Assembly (NCBI RefSeq): GCF_016650635.1 | Contig: NZ_JAEKFI010000004.1 | Span: 1,844,501 to 1,908,500 of the forward strand | Direction of reading: 5' to 3' | DNA length: 64,000 nt | Source of the DNA: Pseudomonas sp. TH43 | GTDB taxonomy: Bacteria > Pseudomonadota > Gammaproteobacteria > Pseudomonadales > Pseudomonadaceae | Shown here: positions 7,228 to 17,102 of the stretch, piece after piece | Layout of the letters: each line of letters starts with the position of its first letter | Position numbering within the stretch: position 1 is the first letter of the stretch | The notes under the pieces: generated by a model | Seen by the model: the letters and a program-made list of their open reading frames with translations, nothing else | Told to the model about the DNA's origin: nothing | The model's database searches: none | Translations under genes and position numbers: made by a program

Positions 7228-9287
7228 ACGGTTTTTTCTCCGGCATTCCGCCGGCCCGTGACTGGTTTTACGGGGTGCGGACTTTTGCAGCGTCGATGAT
7301 TGCGCTGTACATCGCCTTGCTCATGCAAATGCCGCGTCCGTATTGGGCGATGGCCACGGTGTACATCGTCTCCAGCCCGTTCCTCGGGCCGACCAGCTCC
7401 AAAGCCTTGTACCGTGCCATCGGCACCTTTCTCGGTGCTGCGGCAGCGGTTTTTTTCGTGCCGATGTTCGTCCAGAGCCCGTATGTGCTAGTGGTGGTGA
7501 TCGCGTTGTGGACGGGGATATTGTTGTTTCTGTCCCTGCATCTGCGCACCGCCAACAGTTATGCGCTGATGCTCGCCGGTTACACCTTGCCGCTGATTGC
7601 TCTGCCAGTGGTGGATAACCCGCTGGCGGTGTGGGACGTGGCGGAAGCGCGTACCGAAGAGATTTTTCTCGGCATCACCGTTGCCGCCGTGGTCGGCGCG
7701 ATGTTCTGGCCGCGTCGCTTGGCGCCGGTGTTCAACGACGCGGTGAGCAAATGGTTCGCCGACGCGACGACCTACAGCCTGAAATTCCTAAGCCGCGACG
7801 TGCAGCCCGAAGAAGTCACTGCGCTGCGCATGGCCATGGTCGCCAACTTCAACAGCCTCGAACTGATGATCGGCCAGTTGCCCCACGAAGGCTCGCGCCC
7901 GCAAACCGTGCGCAATACCAAGGAACTGCGCGGGCGGATGATCCATCTGCTGCCAGTGATCGATGCGCTGGAAGATTCGCTGTACGCCCTTGAACGGCGC
8001 ACGCCAGAGCTGGTGGAAAAATTCCAACCGCTGCTGGTCGCGACCCGTGAATGGCTCGGCTATCAGGACGCTGACCTCGACCGTTGGCAAGCGCTGAAAA
8101 ATCAGCTTGAGGCCCTGCAACCCAGCGCCGCAGCGTTGGAAGATCGCCGCCAGCTGCTGTTTTCCAACTCGATTTATCGCCTCGGTGAATTCATCGATCT
8201 GTGGCAGGACTGCCGCAGCCTGCAGGACGCGATTGTTTGTGAACGGCAGGACAACTGGCGCGCGGTTTACCGCCATTGGCGCCTCGGTCGTCTGAAGCCG
8301 TTTCTCGACCGTGGCCTGATGATGTATTCGGTGGCCTCGACGATTCTGGCGATCATCGTCGCCTCGGTGCTGTGGATTTTGCTCGGCTGGCCGGACGGCG
8401 GCAGCGCGGTGATTCTGGCGGCGGTGGCGTGCAGTTTCTTCGCCTCGATGGACGACCCGGCACCGCAGATCTACCGGTTCTTTTTCTGGACCGGCATGTC
8501 AGTGCTGTTCGCCAGTCTTTATCTGTTTTTGATTCTGCCCAACCTGCACGATTTCCCGATGCTGGTGCTGGCGTTCTCCATCCCGTTCATCTGCGTCGGC
8601 ACACTCACGGTGCAGCCGCGTTTTTACCTCGGCATGCTGCTGACGCTGGTCAACACCTCGTCGTTCATCAGCATTCAGGGCGCTTACGATGCGGACTTTT
8701 TCGCCTTCGTGAACTCCAACCTGGCGGGGCCGATTGGTCTGTTGTTCGCGTTTATCTGGACGCTGGTGGCGCGCCCGTTCGGCGCCGAACTGGCGGCCAA
8801 GCGCCTGACCCGGTTCAGCTGGAAAGACATCGTGCAAATGACCGAGCCGGCCAACCTCGCCGAGCACCGTCAGTTGGGCGTGCAGTTGCTCGATCGACTG
8901 ATGCAGCATTTGCCGCGCCTGGCGCTGACTGGCCAGGACACCGGCATTGCCATGCGCGAAGTGCGCGTCGGTCTGAACCTGCTCGACTTGCTCGCCTACA
9001 CCCCGCGGGTGAAGGGCGCGCCGAACGCTTTGTTGCAGCAAGTGGTCAGTGAAGTCGGTGAGTATTTCCGCGCTTGCCTCAAGGCTGGCGAACGCTTGCC
9101 GGCGCCGGCCCCTTTGTTGATGACACTGGATCGTACCCGCCGCGCGCTCAATGGCCACGGCGATGAGGAAACCCGTTTCCACCTGTTGCACGCCTTGAGC
9201 GGTTTGCGTCTGGCGTTGCTGCCCGGCGTCGAATTCGTTTCCAGCGCCGAGCCCGAAGAACCGCTGCCCGATGGAGCGCCCCTATGA
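7224..9287 (+). CDS. FUSC-family aromatic-acid-type efflux transporter
   Basis: Inner-membrane pump of 687 aa resembling AaeB/YccS. There are two membrane blocks (about residues 15-165 and 365-520), each with five to six hydrophobic helices such as YVLVVVIALWTGILLFLSL and AVILAAVACSFFASMDDPAP. They are separated by a cytoplasmic helical region and followed by a soluble C-terminal domain. The start is a TTG that overlaps the marR stop; no in-frame ATG lies near the first membrane helix. The neighbours DUF1656, HlyD and NodT complete a tripartite exporter. Substrates of the family include hydroxylated aromatic carboxylic acids; for this copy that is inferred. Confidence 0.9.
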   Translation: MNGFFSGIPPARDWFYGVRTFAASMIALYIALLMQMPRPYWAMATVYIVSSPFLGPTSSKALYRAIGTFLGAAAAVFFVPMFVQSPYVLVVVIALWTGILLFLSLHLRTANSYALMLAGYTLPLIALPVVDNPLAVWDVAEARTEEIFLGITVAAVVGAMFWPRRLAPVFNDAVSKWFADATTYSLKFLSRDVQPEEVTALRMAMVANFNSLELMIGQLPHEGSRPQTVRNTKELRGRMIHLLPVIDALEDSLYALERRTPELVEKFQPLLVATREWLGYQDADLDRWQALKNQLEALQPSAAALEDRRQLLFSNSIYRLGEFIDLWQDCRSLQDAIVCERQDNWRAVYRHWRLGRLKPFLDRGLMMYSVASTILAIIVASVLWILLGWPDGGSAVILAAVACSFFASMDDPAPQIYRFFFWTGMSVLFASLYLFLILPNLHDFPMLVLAFSIPFICVGTLTVQPRFYLGMLLTLVNTSSFISIQGAYDADFFAFVNSNLAGPIGLLFAFIWTLVARPFGAELAAKRLTRFSWKDIVQMTEPANLAEHRQLGVQLLDRLMQHLPRLALTGQDTGIAMREVRVGLNLLDLLAYTPRVKGAPNALLQQVVSEVGEYFRACLKAGERLPAPAPLLMTLDRTRRALNGHGDEETRFHLLHALSGLRLALLPGVEFVSSAEPEEPLPDGAPL

Positions 9288-9493
9288 TCGGTGATCTGGA
9301 CATCAGCGGCATTTTCCTGCCGACCCTGCTGGTGTTGATGGGCATCACTTATGTGCTGTTTTTGTTGGTGCATGCCGTGCTTACGCGCGTGCACTTTTAC
9401 CGTCTGGTCTGGCACCGGGCATTGTTCAACGTGGCCCTCTACGCCGTGCTGCTGTACGGCGTGGACTCACTCAGTCGATACCTGATGACATGA
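9284..9493 (+). CDS. DUF1656 small membrane protein
   Basis: Accessory membrane protein of 69 aa (AaeX-like) with two hydrophobic helices (IFLPTLLVLMGITYVLFLLVHAVL and NVALYAVLLYGVDSL). Its ATG overlaps the stop of the FUSC gene and its stop overlaps the start of the HlyD gene, so it is translated with them. It is nearly always found in this efflux arrangement; its precise task is unknown. Confidence 0.88.
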   Translation: MIGDLDISGIFLPTLLVLMGITYVLFLLVHAVLTRVHFYRLVWHRALFNVALYAVLLYGVDSLSRYLMT

Positions 9494-10392
9494 AAAAACC
9501 GTTTTTGACTATCGGTCGCGTGGTACTGACCCTGCTGATCGTGACTTTTGCCGTTGTCCTCGTCTGGCGCATGGTGATGTATTACATGTTCGCTCCGTGG
9601 ACCCGTGACGGCCATATCCGTGCCGACATCATCCAGATTGCCCCGGATGTGTCCGGACTGATTCAGCAGGTTGAAGTGAAAGACAACCAGTTGATCAAGC
9701 GCGGCCAGGTGCTGTTCAGCATCGATCAGGACCGCTTCAAACTGGCGCTGCGACAGGCCAAAGCGGCGGTCGCCGATCGCGAAGAAACGTTGGCTCAGGC
9801 CCAGCGTGAAGCCAAGCGTAACCGGGGTCTCGGCAACCTGGTGCCGGCCGAGCAGCTTGAAGAAAGCCAATCGAAAGTCGCCCGCGCGCAGTCGGCGCTG
9901 GCCGAAGCCATGGTCACCGTGGACAGCGCGCAGCTCAACCTCGACCGCTCGGTGATCCGTAGCCCGGTGGACGGCTACGTCAACGACCGCGCGCCACGCC
10001 CGCAGGAATTCGTCACCGCCGGGCGTCCGGTGTTGTCGGTGGTCGACAGCAACTCGTTCCACATCGACGGCTATTTCGAAGAGACCAAACTCGACGGCAT
10101 TCATGTCGGCCAGTCGGTGGATATCCGTGTGATCGGCGACCGCGCGAAGTTGCGTGGGCATGTCGAAAGCATCGTTGCCGGTATCGAAGACCGTGACCGC
10201 ACCAGCGGCAGCAACCTGCTGCCCAACGTCAACCCGGCCTTCAGTTGGGTGCGGCTGGCGCAGCGGATTCCGGTGCGGATTGCCTTTGACGACGTGCCGG
10301 AAGACTTCCGCATGATCGCCGGGCGTACGGCCACGGTGTCGATCATCGACGATCAGCCAGTCGACAATCGCAAGCAGGAGCCTGAGCAATGA
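9490..10392 (+). CDS. HlyD-family periplasmic adaptor subunit
   Basis: Membrane fusion protein of 300 aa linking the FUSC pump to the outer-membrane channel. One N-terminal membrane anchor (VVLTLLIVTFAVVLVW) is followed by the biotinyl-lipoyl-like half GHIRADIIQIAPDVSGLIQQV. A helical hairpin spans about residues 85-150 (QAKAAVADREETLAQAQREAK onward), then the return half VIRSPVDGYV and a beta-barrel domain. It overlaps the genes on both sides by four bases. It resembles AaeA/EmrA adaptors. Confidence 0.9.
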   Translation: MKKPFLTIGRVVLTLLIVTFAVVLVWRMVMYYMFAPWTRDGHIRADIIQIAPDVSGLIQQVEVKDNQLIKRGQVLFSIDQDRFKLALRQAKAAVADREETLAQAQREAKRNRGLGNLVPAEQLEESQSKVARAQSALAEAMVTVDSAQLNLDRSVIRSPVDGYVNDRAPRPQEFVTAGRPVLSVVDSNSFHIDGYFEETKLDGIHVGQSVDIRVIGDRAKLRGHVESIVAGIEDRDRTSGSNLLPNVNPAFSWVRLAQRIPVRIAFDDVPEDFRMIAGRTATVSIIDDQPVDNRKQEPEQ

Positions 10393-11831
10393 GCAGGGCC
10401 CTGATGATCGCCGGGTTGGGCGTGATGCTTTCGGCCTGCCAGATGGTTGGGCCGGACTATCACCTGCCTGAGGAAGCGGCGGTTCAGCGCAAGGATTTTC
10501 AGGGCGAGCTGGCGGTCGACGGCAAGCCAGTGGTCTCGGCGCCGGTGCCGGCGGACTGGTGGCGGCTGTATAAAGATCCGCGTCTGGATCAACTGGTGCA
10601 GCAGGCCATGGCCTCGAACACTGATCTGCGCGTGGCGGCCGCGAACTTGCAGCGCGCCCGTGCTCAGGTCGATGAGGCCGAAGCTGCCGGAGGCTGGAGC
10701 GCCGGGGTGAAGATGGGCGCTCAGCGCTTGCAGGAAGCCGGACAGGCATACCTGTTGCCGGAGAAGGTGCCGGTGGCCAATGTTGGCGATATCGGCATCA
10801 GCGCTTCGTACCAATTTGACCTGTGGGGTACGTTGCAGCGCGGCATCGAAGGCGCCAAGGCCAACGCCGACGCCACTCAAGCAGCGGCAGACACCGCGCG
10901 CATCACCTTGGTCGCGGACGTGGTTCGTGCCTACACGCAAGTCTGTGCGGCCAACGAAGAACGCGAAATCGCCCAGCATTCCCTCGACCTGCAATCGCAA
11001 GGCACGACGTTGATCCAGCGTCTGCGCGATGCCGGCCGTGGCGACGAAACTCAAGTCACCCGCTCGCAAACCCAATTCAAATCCCTGCGCGCCGACATGC
11101 CGCGTTATGAAGCGGCGCGTCAGGCCGGGCTGTTCCGCCTGTCGATGTTGCTGGCGAAGCCGGTCGATCAGTTGCCGGCCGGCACCGCGACCTGCGCCGA
11201 ACTGCCGAAAATCGCGCAACGGGTGCCGGTCGGTGATGGCACCGCATTGCTCAAGCGACGCCCGGACATTCGTCAGGCCGAACGACGTCTGGCCGCCGCG
11301 ACTGCCGGGATTGGCGTCGCCACCGGCGAGCTGTACCCGGACATCAGCATCGGCGCGACCATCGGCACCGTCGGCATCATCGACGACCTCGGTGATCCAT
11401 CGACCAACCGTTGGGGCTTCGGTCCGTCGCTGAGCTGGAAAGTGCCGACCAACGGCGCCCGCGCGCGCATCCGTGAAGCCGAGGCGACGACCCAGGGCGC
11501 ACTGGCGCATTTCGACGGCGTGGTGCTCAACGCCATTCGCGAAACCCAGACCGGCCTCGCCCAGTACAGCGCACTGCTGCAACGCCGCGATGCGCTGGCC
11601 GATGCCGAGCAGTCGGCGAAACTGGCCGCCGACCAGACGCATCGCTTCTTCCAGGCCGGCCGCGAGTCGTTCCTGGCGGATCTGCAAGCGACCCGCACCT
11701 ACACCGATGTCACCGCGCAACTGGCCGCGGCCAACACCCAGGTGGCCATGAGTCAGATCGATTTGTTCCTCGCGTTGGGCGGCGGTTGGGAAAGCGGACG
11801 AACGCAAGCCTCAAGCCCGAGCAAACCCTGA
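10389..11831 (+). CDS. NodT/OprM-type outer-membrane efflux lipoprotein
   Basis: Outer-membrane channel of the tripartite exporter, 480 aa. The N-terminus ends in a lipobox (VMLSAC), followed by QMVGPDYHLP, the usual start of NodT-family mature proteins. Two OEP repeats are seen, with RPDIRQAERRLAAATAGIGVATGELYP marking the second half, and LSWKVPTNGARARIREAEA is a family signature. It ends the five-gene operon. The assembly would move substrate from cytoplasm or inner membrane to outside. Confidence 0.9.
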   Translation: MSRALMIAGLGVMLSACQMVGPDYHLPEEAAVQRKDFQGELAVDGKPVVSAPVPADWWRLYKDPRLDQLVQQAMASNTDLRVAAANLQRARAQVDEAEAAGGWSAGVKMGAQRLQEAGQAYLLPEKVPVANVGDIGISASYQFDLWGTLQRGIEGAKANADATQAAADTARITLVADVVRAYTQVCAANEEREIAQHSLDLQSQGTTLIQRLRDAGRGDETQVTRSQTQFKSLRADMPRYEAARQAGLFRLSMLLAKPVDQLPAGTATCAELPKIAQRVPVGDGTALLKRRPDIRQAERRLAAATAGIGVATGELYPDISIGATIGTVGIIDDLGDPSTNRWGFGPSLSWKVPTNGARARIREAEATTQGALAHFDGVVLNAIRETQTGLAQYSALLQRRDALADAEQSAKLAADQTHRFFQAGRESFLADLQATRTYTDVTAQLAAANTQVAMSQIDLFLALGGGWESGRTQASSPSKP

Positions 11832-11924
11832 GGCCGTAGCTATGCTTTGAAGTGTTGGAAGGGCGCCCCGTGCAAAGCACCCTTCCAGCGCATATTGCTA
11901 GCGCTGGTCTAGGGGAAACCAATA

Positions 11925-12560
11925 ATGAAAAACCCTTACGCTCTCGGCTTCTGGTGCGCCCTCGCAGCGCTGCTACTGCTATCGGCCACCTATTTCTACG
12001 GCATCATGCTGGCCCACCAGATCGACAAGGCCATGGTTTTCCTCGACAGCGCGACAGCGTTGATCGCGGTCATGGCGATCGTCGTGGTGGCATCGGCGTC
12101 GGTCCAGGTTCAGCGGGTCAAAAAACGGCAGCTTGAGCAGGGCAAAACGCTGGTGCTGATTTGGGACACCAAAGTGGCTCTGCGCAAGGTCGAAACCGTG
12201 TTCGACCGGTATTTCTGGGGCAGCTACTGGCAGCCCGGTCGCACGTTCGCCGAAGTCATGGGCGAACTCACCGGCACGCCGCTGGAAAAAAGCCTCGAAG
12301 CGCTGAAGAAGCAGTGCCTGGAACTCGACAAGCAGATCGCTGACGAGGGCTGGCATTGGCTGAACAACGCCCGTGAATTGTCCGACGTCGCCACGGCCAT
12401 GGCCCGCGAACGTTATCAACTGGATTTCTGCGATCCACGCGCGGACGGGCCGGGTGGGGCGGTGATTGATCGGGACTTTGAAGTTTTGGTCTACACGTGG
12501 ACCGCGCGGCTGAAAAGCTTTGATCATCAACTGGATGAGATCGAGGTTCAGTATTCCTGA
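11925..12560 (+). CDS. Hypothetical two-helix membrane protein
   Basis: A 211-aa protein I do not recognise. Two hydrophobic helices near the N-terminus (FWCALAALLLLSATYFYGIML and LIAVMAIVVVASASVQVQ) precede a charged, mostly helical domain of about 150 residues (KKRQLEQGKTLVLIWDTKVALRKVE onward) that probably lies in the cytoplasm. GGGGAAA lies eight bases before the start ATG. It is not coupled to the efflux operon (93-base gap) and is followed by a REP pair, so it is probably a single-gene unit. Confidence 0.7.
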   Translation: MKNPYALGFWCALAALLLLSATYFYGIMLAHQIDKAMVFLDSATALIAVMAIVVVASASVQVQRVKKRQLEQGKTLVLIWDTKVALRKVETVFDRYFWGSYWQPGRTFAEVMGELTGTPLEKSLEALKKQCLELDKQIADEGWHWLNNARELSDVATAMARERYQLDFCDPRADGPGGAVIDRDFEVLVYTWTARLKSFDHQLDEIEVQYS

Positions 12561-12583
12561 TTTTTGACTGAGTCATCAGGCCC

Positions 12584-12650
12584 CTTCGCGAGCAGGCTCG
12601 CTCCCACAGGTGCAGCGTTGTCCTTGTGGGAGCGAGCCTGCTCGCGAAGG
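12584..12650. repeat. REP/BIME pair (same family as at 5666)
   Basis: Inverted copies of TTCGCGAGCAGGCTCGCTCCCAC and its complement, separated by about 20 bases, downstream of the hypothetical membrane protein. The tight spacing would form one long hairpin and could act as a terminator or mRNA 3' stabiliser. Confidence 0.9.
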
Positions 12651-12852
12651 CGGACTGAAAAACACCGAAACTCTCACTGCCTGACCGCTGTCCACTCTCC
12701 CCATAGACACTCTTTAACCTTTAAACATTGGGCCGTCTTGCGCGCCCGGTGCTAATCTCCACCGCTGAATTCAGCGGAGTCTAGCCGCGACCCGGTCACG
12801 GGTTCAGGGAAGACGACCACACTCACAGCCACGGAAATCGATCAGGTCATTC
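12651..12852. other. Leader region of the DUF945 gene with a 16-bp palindrome
   Basis: No gene is seen. It contains a perfect palindrome, CCGCTGAATTCAGCGG (12762-12777), about 75 bases before the DUF945 start, that could be a regulator site or leader hairpin. No convincing promoter boxes were found. Confidence 0.4.
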
Positions 12853-14358
12853 ATGAATAAATCAGCAGGCGTGCTTCTCGGAATTGTTGTTGCCATCGGC
12901 GCCATCAGCGCAGGCGGGGCCTGGTACACCGGGACCAAGATCGAAGGCGTACTGAACAACGCCGTCGTCAATGCCAACAAAGAGCTGCAAACGGCCATGG
13001 CTGGCTCCAACGGCACCGCGTCGCTGGAACTGGTTTCGCTGGAACGCCACACCTTCACCAGCACCGCGCACTATCGCCTCAAGGGTGAAGGCGAGATGTT
13101 TGGTGACAAGCCGGTCGAGCTGCTGTTCGTCGACCACATCGAGCACGGCCCACTGCCGTTCTCGCGTCTGGTCTCGCTGAAATGGCTGCCGGTCATGGCC
13201 ACCAGCAATTACGAGCTGGAAAAGAATGCCGCCACCGAGAAGTGGTTCGCCGCGACCAAAGGTGCCGCACCGCTTAAAGGCGTGACCAACATCGGTTACG
13301 ACGAATCCACCACCAGCACCCTCGAATTGCAGCCGTTTGAGACCGCACTGGATGAACAATCGAGCCTGAAGTTCTCCGGTCTGAACATGGACATCTCCGC
13401 CAGCGCGCAAGCGCAGAAGGTTAAAGCCAACGGTTACATGGACAGTCTGAAACTGGTCACCGTGGCTGAAGATCAGGCGCCGGTGCAGGTCGAGCTCAAC
13501 GGTCTGACCCTGGCCAGCAACCTCGCCAAGAGCAGCTACGGCTACTACACCGGCGAAAACACCCTGGAGCTGACCAGCAGCAAAACCACCTTCGGTCCCA
13601 AGCAATCGGTGCTCGGCGTGAAGAACTTCGAAATGAAGAACCTCACCGAAGAAAGCGGCAGCAATGCTTCCGGTCGCGCTGACTACAAAATTGGCGAAGT
13701 GACGCTCAACGACAAGAAAATCGGTTCGGCGAGCATGGCCATGAGCCTGAAGAACCTCGACATCCCGTCGACCATGTCGCTGATGCAGATCTACCAGACT
13801 AAACTGCAGCCGTACGAGAAAGCCGCCGCCGAAGCGACCGCTCAAGGTCTGCCAGCGCCGGAGCTGAACCTGACCGAAGCGGAAAACGCCCAGGTCAAAG
13901 CCGATCTGCAGAAACTGCTGGCCGCCGGCCCGCAGATTGCGCTGGAAAACCTCTCGTTCAATACCGCCAACGGCGAGAGCAAGGCCAATCTGGTGATCGA
14001 CCTGACCAAACCGCAATCGATGGATTTGCCGCCGGATCAGTTGGGCAAACAACTGATCGCGTTGCTCGACCTGAATATTCAGGTGTCCAAGCCAATGCTG
14101 GTTGATCTGCTCAGCGTGCAGGCGCAACTGGACGGCCAGACCGATGCCAAAGCCATCGTTGATCAGTCCAAAGAAGCTGCCGACATGTTCGCCGGCATGG
14201 CAGTCGGTTCGCAATTGGCGGTCGTGGACGGCAGCAACGTCGTGACCAAGCTGCATTACGCCGCCAATCAGGTGGAATTCAACGGCCAGAAGATGACCGT
14301 TGAGCAGTTCGTCGGTTTCCTGATGAGCAAGTTCGCGGGCGTCACGCAAGTGCAGTAA
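12853..14358 (+). CDS. DUF945 (YdgA-like) envelope protein
   Basis: A 501-aa protein of the YdgA/DUF945 family. One N-terminal hydrophobic segment (SAGVLLGIVVAIGAISAGGAWYTG) serves as a membrane anchor or uncleaved signal. The rest is a long beta-rich periplasmic domain with the family opening TGTKIEGVLNNAVVNAN and the segment FVDHIEHGPLPFSRL. These proteins resemble AsmA-like envelope factors, but no biochemical role is established. It stands alone, ends at a strong hairpin terminator and has its own leader with a palindrome. Confidence 0.82.
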   Translation: MNKSAGVLLGIVVAIGAISAGGAWYTGTKIEGVLNNAVVNANKELQTAMAGSNGTASLELVSLERHTFTSTAHYRLKGEGEMFGDKPVELLFVDHIEHGPLPFSRLVSLKWLPVMATSNYELEKNAATEKWFAATKGAAPLKGVTNIGYDESTTSTLELQPFETALDEQSSLKFSGLNMDISASAQAQKVKANGYMDSLKLVTVAEDQAPVQVELNGLTLASNLAKSSYGYYTGENTLELTSSKTTFGPKQSVLGVKNFEMKNLTEESGSNASGRADYKIGEVTLNDKKIGSASMAMSLKNLDIPSTMSLMQIYQTKLQPYEKAAAEATAQGLPAPELNLTEAENAQVKADLQKLLAAGPQIALENLSFNTANGESKANLVIDLTKPQSMDLPPDQLGKQLIALLDLNIQVSKPMLVDLLSVQAQLDGQTDAKAIVDQSKEAADMFAGMAVGSQLAVVDGSNVVTKLHYAANQVEFNGQKMTVEQFVGFLMSKFAGVTQVQ

Positions 14359-14377
14359 TCCTGCGCTCTTAATAGCA

Positions 14378-14416
14378 ACGCCCGGCCTCTGTGTTGAACA
14401 GACGCCGGGCGTTTTG
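14378..14416 (+). terminator. Rho-independent terminator after the DUF945 gene
   Basis: Stem AACGCCCGGC / GCCGGGCGTT with a 16-base loop, followed by TTTTGCTGT. It lies 20 bases after the DUF945 stop and separates it from the pga operon. Confidence 0.8.
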
Positions 14417-14615
14417 CTGTCTGGCGTTCGGGTTTTCGCTGTCGCGGCGGAGCCACCGTGACGATTCTGAACAAATATTGCGTTGCGGATATTGGTCTAC
14501 GCTTGCATGCAAGACTGCCTGACTAAGCTTGGCCGAATGCTGTCTATGTCGGTCACCGTTCCGAATGGGCAAGGAGGGCATTGCGACCCGGCTGGCCATG
14601 TAAGGATGCTGACGA

Positions 14616-17096
14616 ATGCCGCGTATTGATGTTCCTGTATTGCATCGTGGTTTACGCCCGTTGTTCCGTGTTGCGCTGTGCAGCCAGTTGCTCTGGCCGG
14701 CGCTGGCCTTTGCCGACACGCCCTATGATCAGATGGTTCGCGATGCGCGTGCCGGGCAGTACACCCCTGCGCTGACGGTGCTGCGTCAGGTACCGCCGGG
14801 CCAGTCGACCACCGGGCAGATCAGCGATCACCTGCAAATCGCCAGTTGGGCCGGGCTCGACGCCGAAGTGGTCAAGGTTTATGAAACCGAGGGCCGCGAC
14901 CGTGTGCTGCCGGTGCAGGCGCTGACCGCCACCGCACGCGCCTATCGCAACCTCAAGCGTTGGGATCAGGCGACTCAGGTCTACAACAAGGCCTTGGCAC
15001 TGGAGCCGGACAACGCCGATCTGCAGCTTGGCCTGGCCCTGACTCAAGCCGACGCCGGCAAACCCGACGAAGCAGTGACCCGCGCCAAGGCGCTGGTGGC
15101 GGGCAAACCCGATGACCCTGCTCGCCGCCTCGCGCTGGGCTACGCGCTGACGCGTGACAACAAACCCTACGACGCGCTGTTCGAATACGATCAGGCCTTC
15201 AAGCGCGCCGGCAGCAAACCGGAAGTCGCCCGCGAATACGTGGTCGCCCTGCAAAAGGCGCGTCTGCCGGAACCGGCGCTGCGCCTGGCCAATCAACGGC
15301 CTGGCCTGATCGATCCAGTGACTTTGCGCCGACTCGAAGGCGATCTGGCCGCCGAGCGCGTGCGTCTCGCCGAATTCGCCACACGCAGCGAAAAAGAACG
15401 CTACGTCATCGCCGACCGGGCGCTGGCCGACTACGACAAACTGCTCGCTACCTGGACACCGGACGCCACTGCGCACGACGACGTGATCCGCTGGCGCATT
15501 GACCGCATGGGCGCGCTCAAGGCCCGGGCGCGCACCGCCGACGTCATCACCGAGTATCAGAAGCTGCAAGCCGAAGGCGTGAAGATTCCGACCTATGCCC
15601 TGCGTTGGGTGGCGGCGTCTTATCTCGATCAGCGTCAGCCGGAAATTTCCACTGACCTGTATCGCCAGGTCCTGTCGGCACCCGATGCCGACGCGGGTGA
15701 TCGTCTCGAAGACAGCACCGCGCTGTATTACTCATTGCTGGAAAGCGACCGCGCCGAAGAGGCACGCAAAGTCGCCGAAGACCTGGCCAAGTCACAACGC
15801 CCGCGCATCGAACTCAAGGGCTTGCCCATCGGCAACCCCAACGACGAATGGATGGACGCCCAACAACTTGCAGCGCAGGCCGGCACATACGGTTCCGACT
15901 TGCCGCATGGTGAGGAGCGTTTGCAGACCCTGGTCGATCAGGCGCCGGGTAACGTCGGCTTGCGTCTGGCTCAGGCCGATCTGTATCTGGCCCGCAACTG
16001 GCCGCGCCGCGCAGAAATGCAACTCAAGGAAACCGAGAGCATGGTGCCGCGCGACATGGGCCTGGAGATCGGCCAGGCGCACACCGCCATGGAGTTGCAG
16101 GAATGGCGGCAGATGGATGCGCTGACCGACGACGTGGTTGCGCGTTATCCGGACAACCGTCAGGTACAGCGTCTGGCCCGTGAACGTGAAGTGCATGACA
16201 TGTCCGAACTGCGCGTTGAAGCCTATGGTGGCAAGGCCAATGGCGGCAGCGGCGGTAATGCCGGGGCCGTCAGCGGCAGCCGTGATTTCGGTATTCAAAC
16301 GACGCTGTACAGTCCGCCGATCGATGAAGACTGGCGCGTGTTCGCCGGCGCGGGTTATGCCACTGGTGACTTCGCCGAAGGCACGGGAAATCACCGCTTC
16401 CAGCGCGTCGGTCTGGAACGTCGTACCCGCGACATGACCCTTGAAGCCGAAGTCTCCAACCACTCCTACGGTTACGGCGACAAGCAGGGCGCGCGCCTGG
16501 CGATCGCCCGCGATATCAACGACAACTGGCAATACGGCGGCAGCCTCGAATATCTGTCGGCCGAGACCCCATTGCGCGCGCTCAACAGCGACATCAAGGC
16601 CAATGGTGGCAGCGGTTTCATCCGCTGGCGCGCCAACGAAAGCCGCGAGTGGAAACTGTCGGTGAGCCCGTCGCACTTCAGCGACGGCAACAACCGCGTC
16701 GAAGCCTTGCTCACCGGCCGCGAAGGCGTCTACAGCGCGCCGAACGTGCAGGTCGATGCCGGGCTGGAAGTCGGCACCAGCCACAACTCCAACTCTGAAG
16801 ACGTGCCGTACTTCAATCCGAAGTCGGACTTCAGTGTGATGCCGACAGTCAACGTCAATCACGTGCTCTACCACCGCTACGAGACCTCCTGGAGCCAACA
16901 GTTCCAGGCAGGCGCGGGTACGTATAGCCAGCGTGATCATGGCACCGGCGGTATGGCTTTGCTCGGTTACGGCCAACGTTATGCCTGGAACGACGTGTTC
17001 GAGGTGGGCGGTTTGTTCAGTGTGATCAACCGGCCTTACGACGGTGATCGGGAAACCGATCTGCGTCTGCTCGTCGACCTCACTTTCCGCTTCTAG
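14616..17096 (+). CDS. pgaA: PgaA, outer-membrane porin for poly-beta-1,6-GlcNAc export
   Basis: Exports partly deacetylated PNAG across the outer membrane. The 826-aa protein has a signal peptide ending near LWPALAFA and TPR-like repeats in the periplasmic half (for example RNLKRWDQATQVYNKALALEPDNADLQLGL). A C-terminal barrel runs from about residue 530 to the final LLVDLTFRF with its terminal aromatic residue. AAGGA lies upstream of the ATG. It leads a four-gene operon (pgaB follows after six bases). The length is normal for PgaA. A long leader (14417-14615) precedes it, so post-transcriptional control is possible, but no known site was recognised. Confidence 0.93.
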   Translation: MPRIDVPVLHRGLRPLFRVALCSQLLWPALAFADTPYDQMVRDARAGQYTPALTVLRQVPPGQSTTGQISDHLQIASWAGLDAEVVKVYETEGRDRVLPVQALTATARAYRNLKRWDQATQVYNKALALEPDNADLQLGLALTQADAGKPDEAVTRAKALVAGKPDDPARRLALGYALTRDNKPYDALFEYDQAFKRAGSKPEVAREYVVALQKARLPEPALRLANQRPGLIDPVTLRRLEGDLAAERVRLAEFATRSEKERYVIADRALADYDKLLATWTPDATAHDDVIRWRIDRMGALKARARTADVITEYQKLQAEGVKIPTYALRWVAASYLDQRQPEISTDLYRQVLSAPDADAGDRLEDSTALYYSLLESDRAEEARKVAEDLAKSQRPRIELKGLPIGNPNDEWMDAQQLAAQAGTYGSDLPHGEERLQTLVDQAPGNVGLRLAQADLYLARNWPRRAEMQLKETESMVPRDMGLEIGQAHTAMELQEWRQMDALTDDVVARYPDNRQVQRLAREREVHDMSELRVEAYGGKANGGSGGNAGAVSGSRDFGIQTTLYSPPIDEDWRVFAGAGYATGDFAEGTGNHRFQRVGLERRTRDMTLEAEVSNHSYGYGDKQGARLAIARDINDNWQYGGSLEYLSAETPLRALNSDIKANGGSGFIRWRANESREWKLSVSPSHFSDGNNRVEALLTGREGVYSAPNVQVDAGLEVGTSHNSNSEDVPYFNPKSDFSVMPTVNVNHVLYHRYETSWSQQFQAGAGTYSQRDHGTGGMALLGYGQRYAWNDVFEVGGLFSVINRPYDGDRETDLRLLVDLTFRF

Positions 17097-17102
17097 AAGA
17101 GT

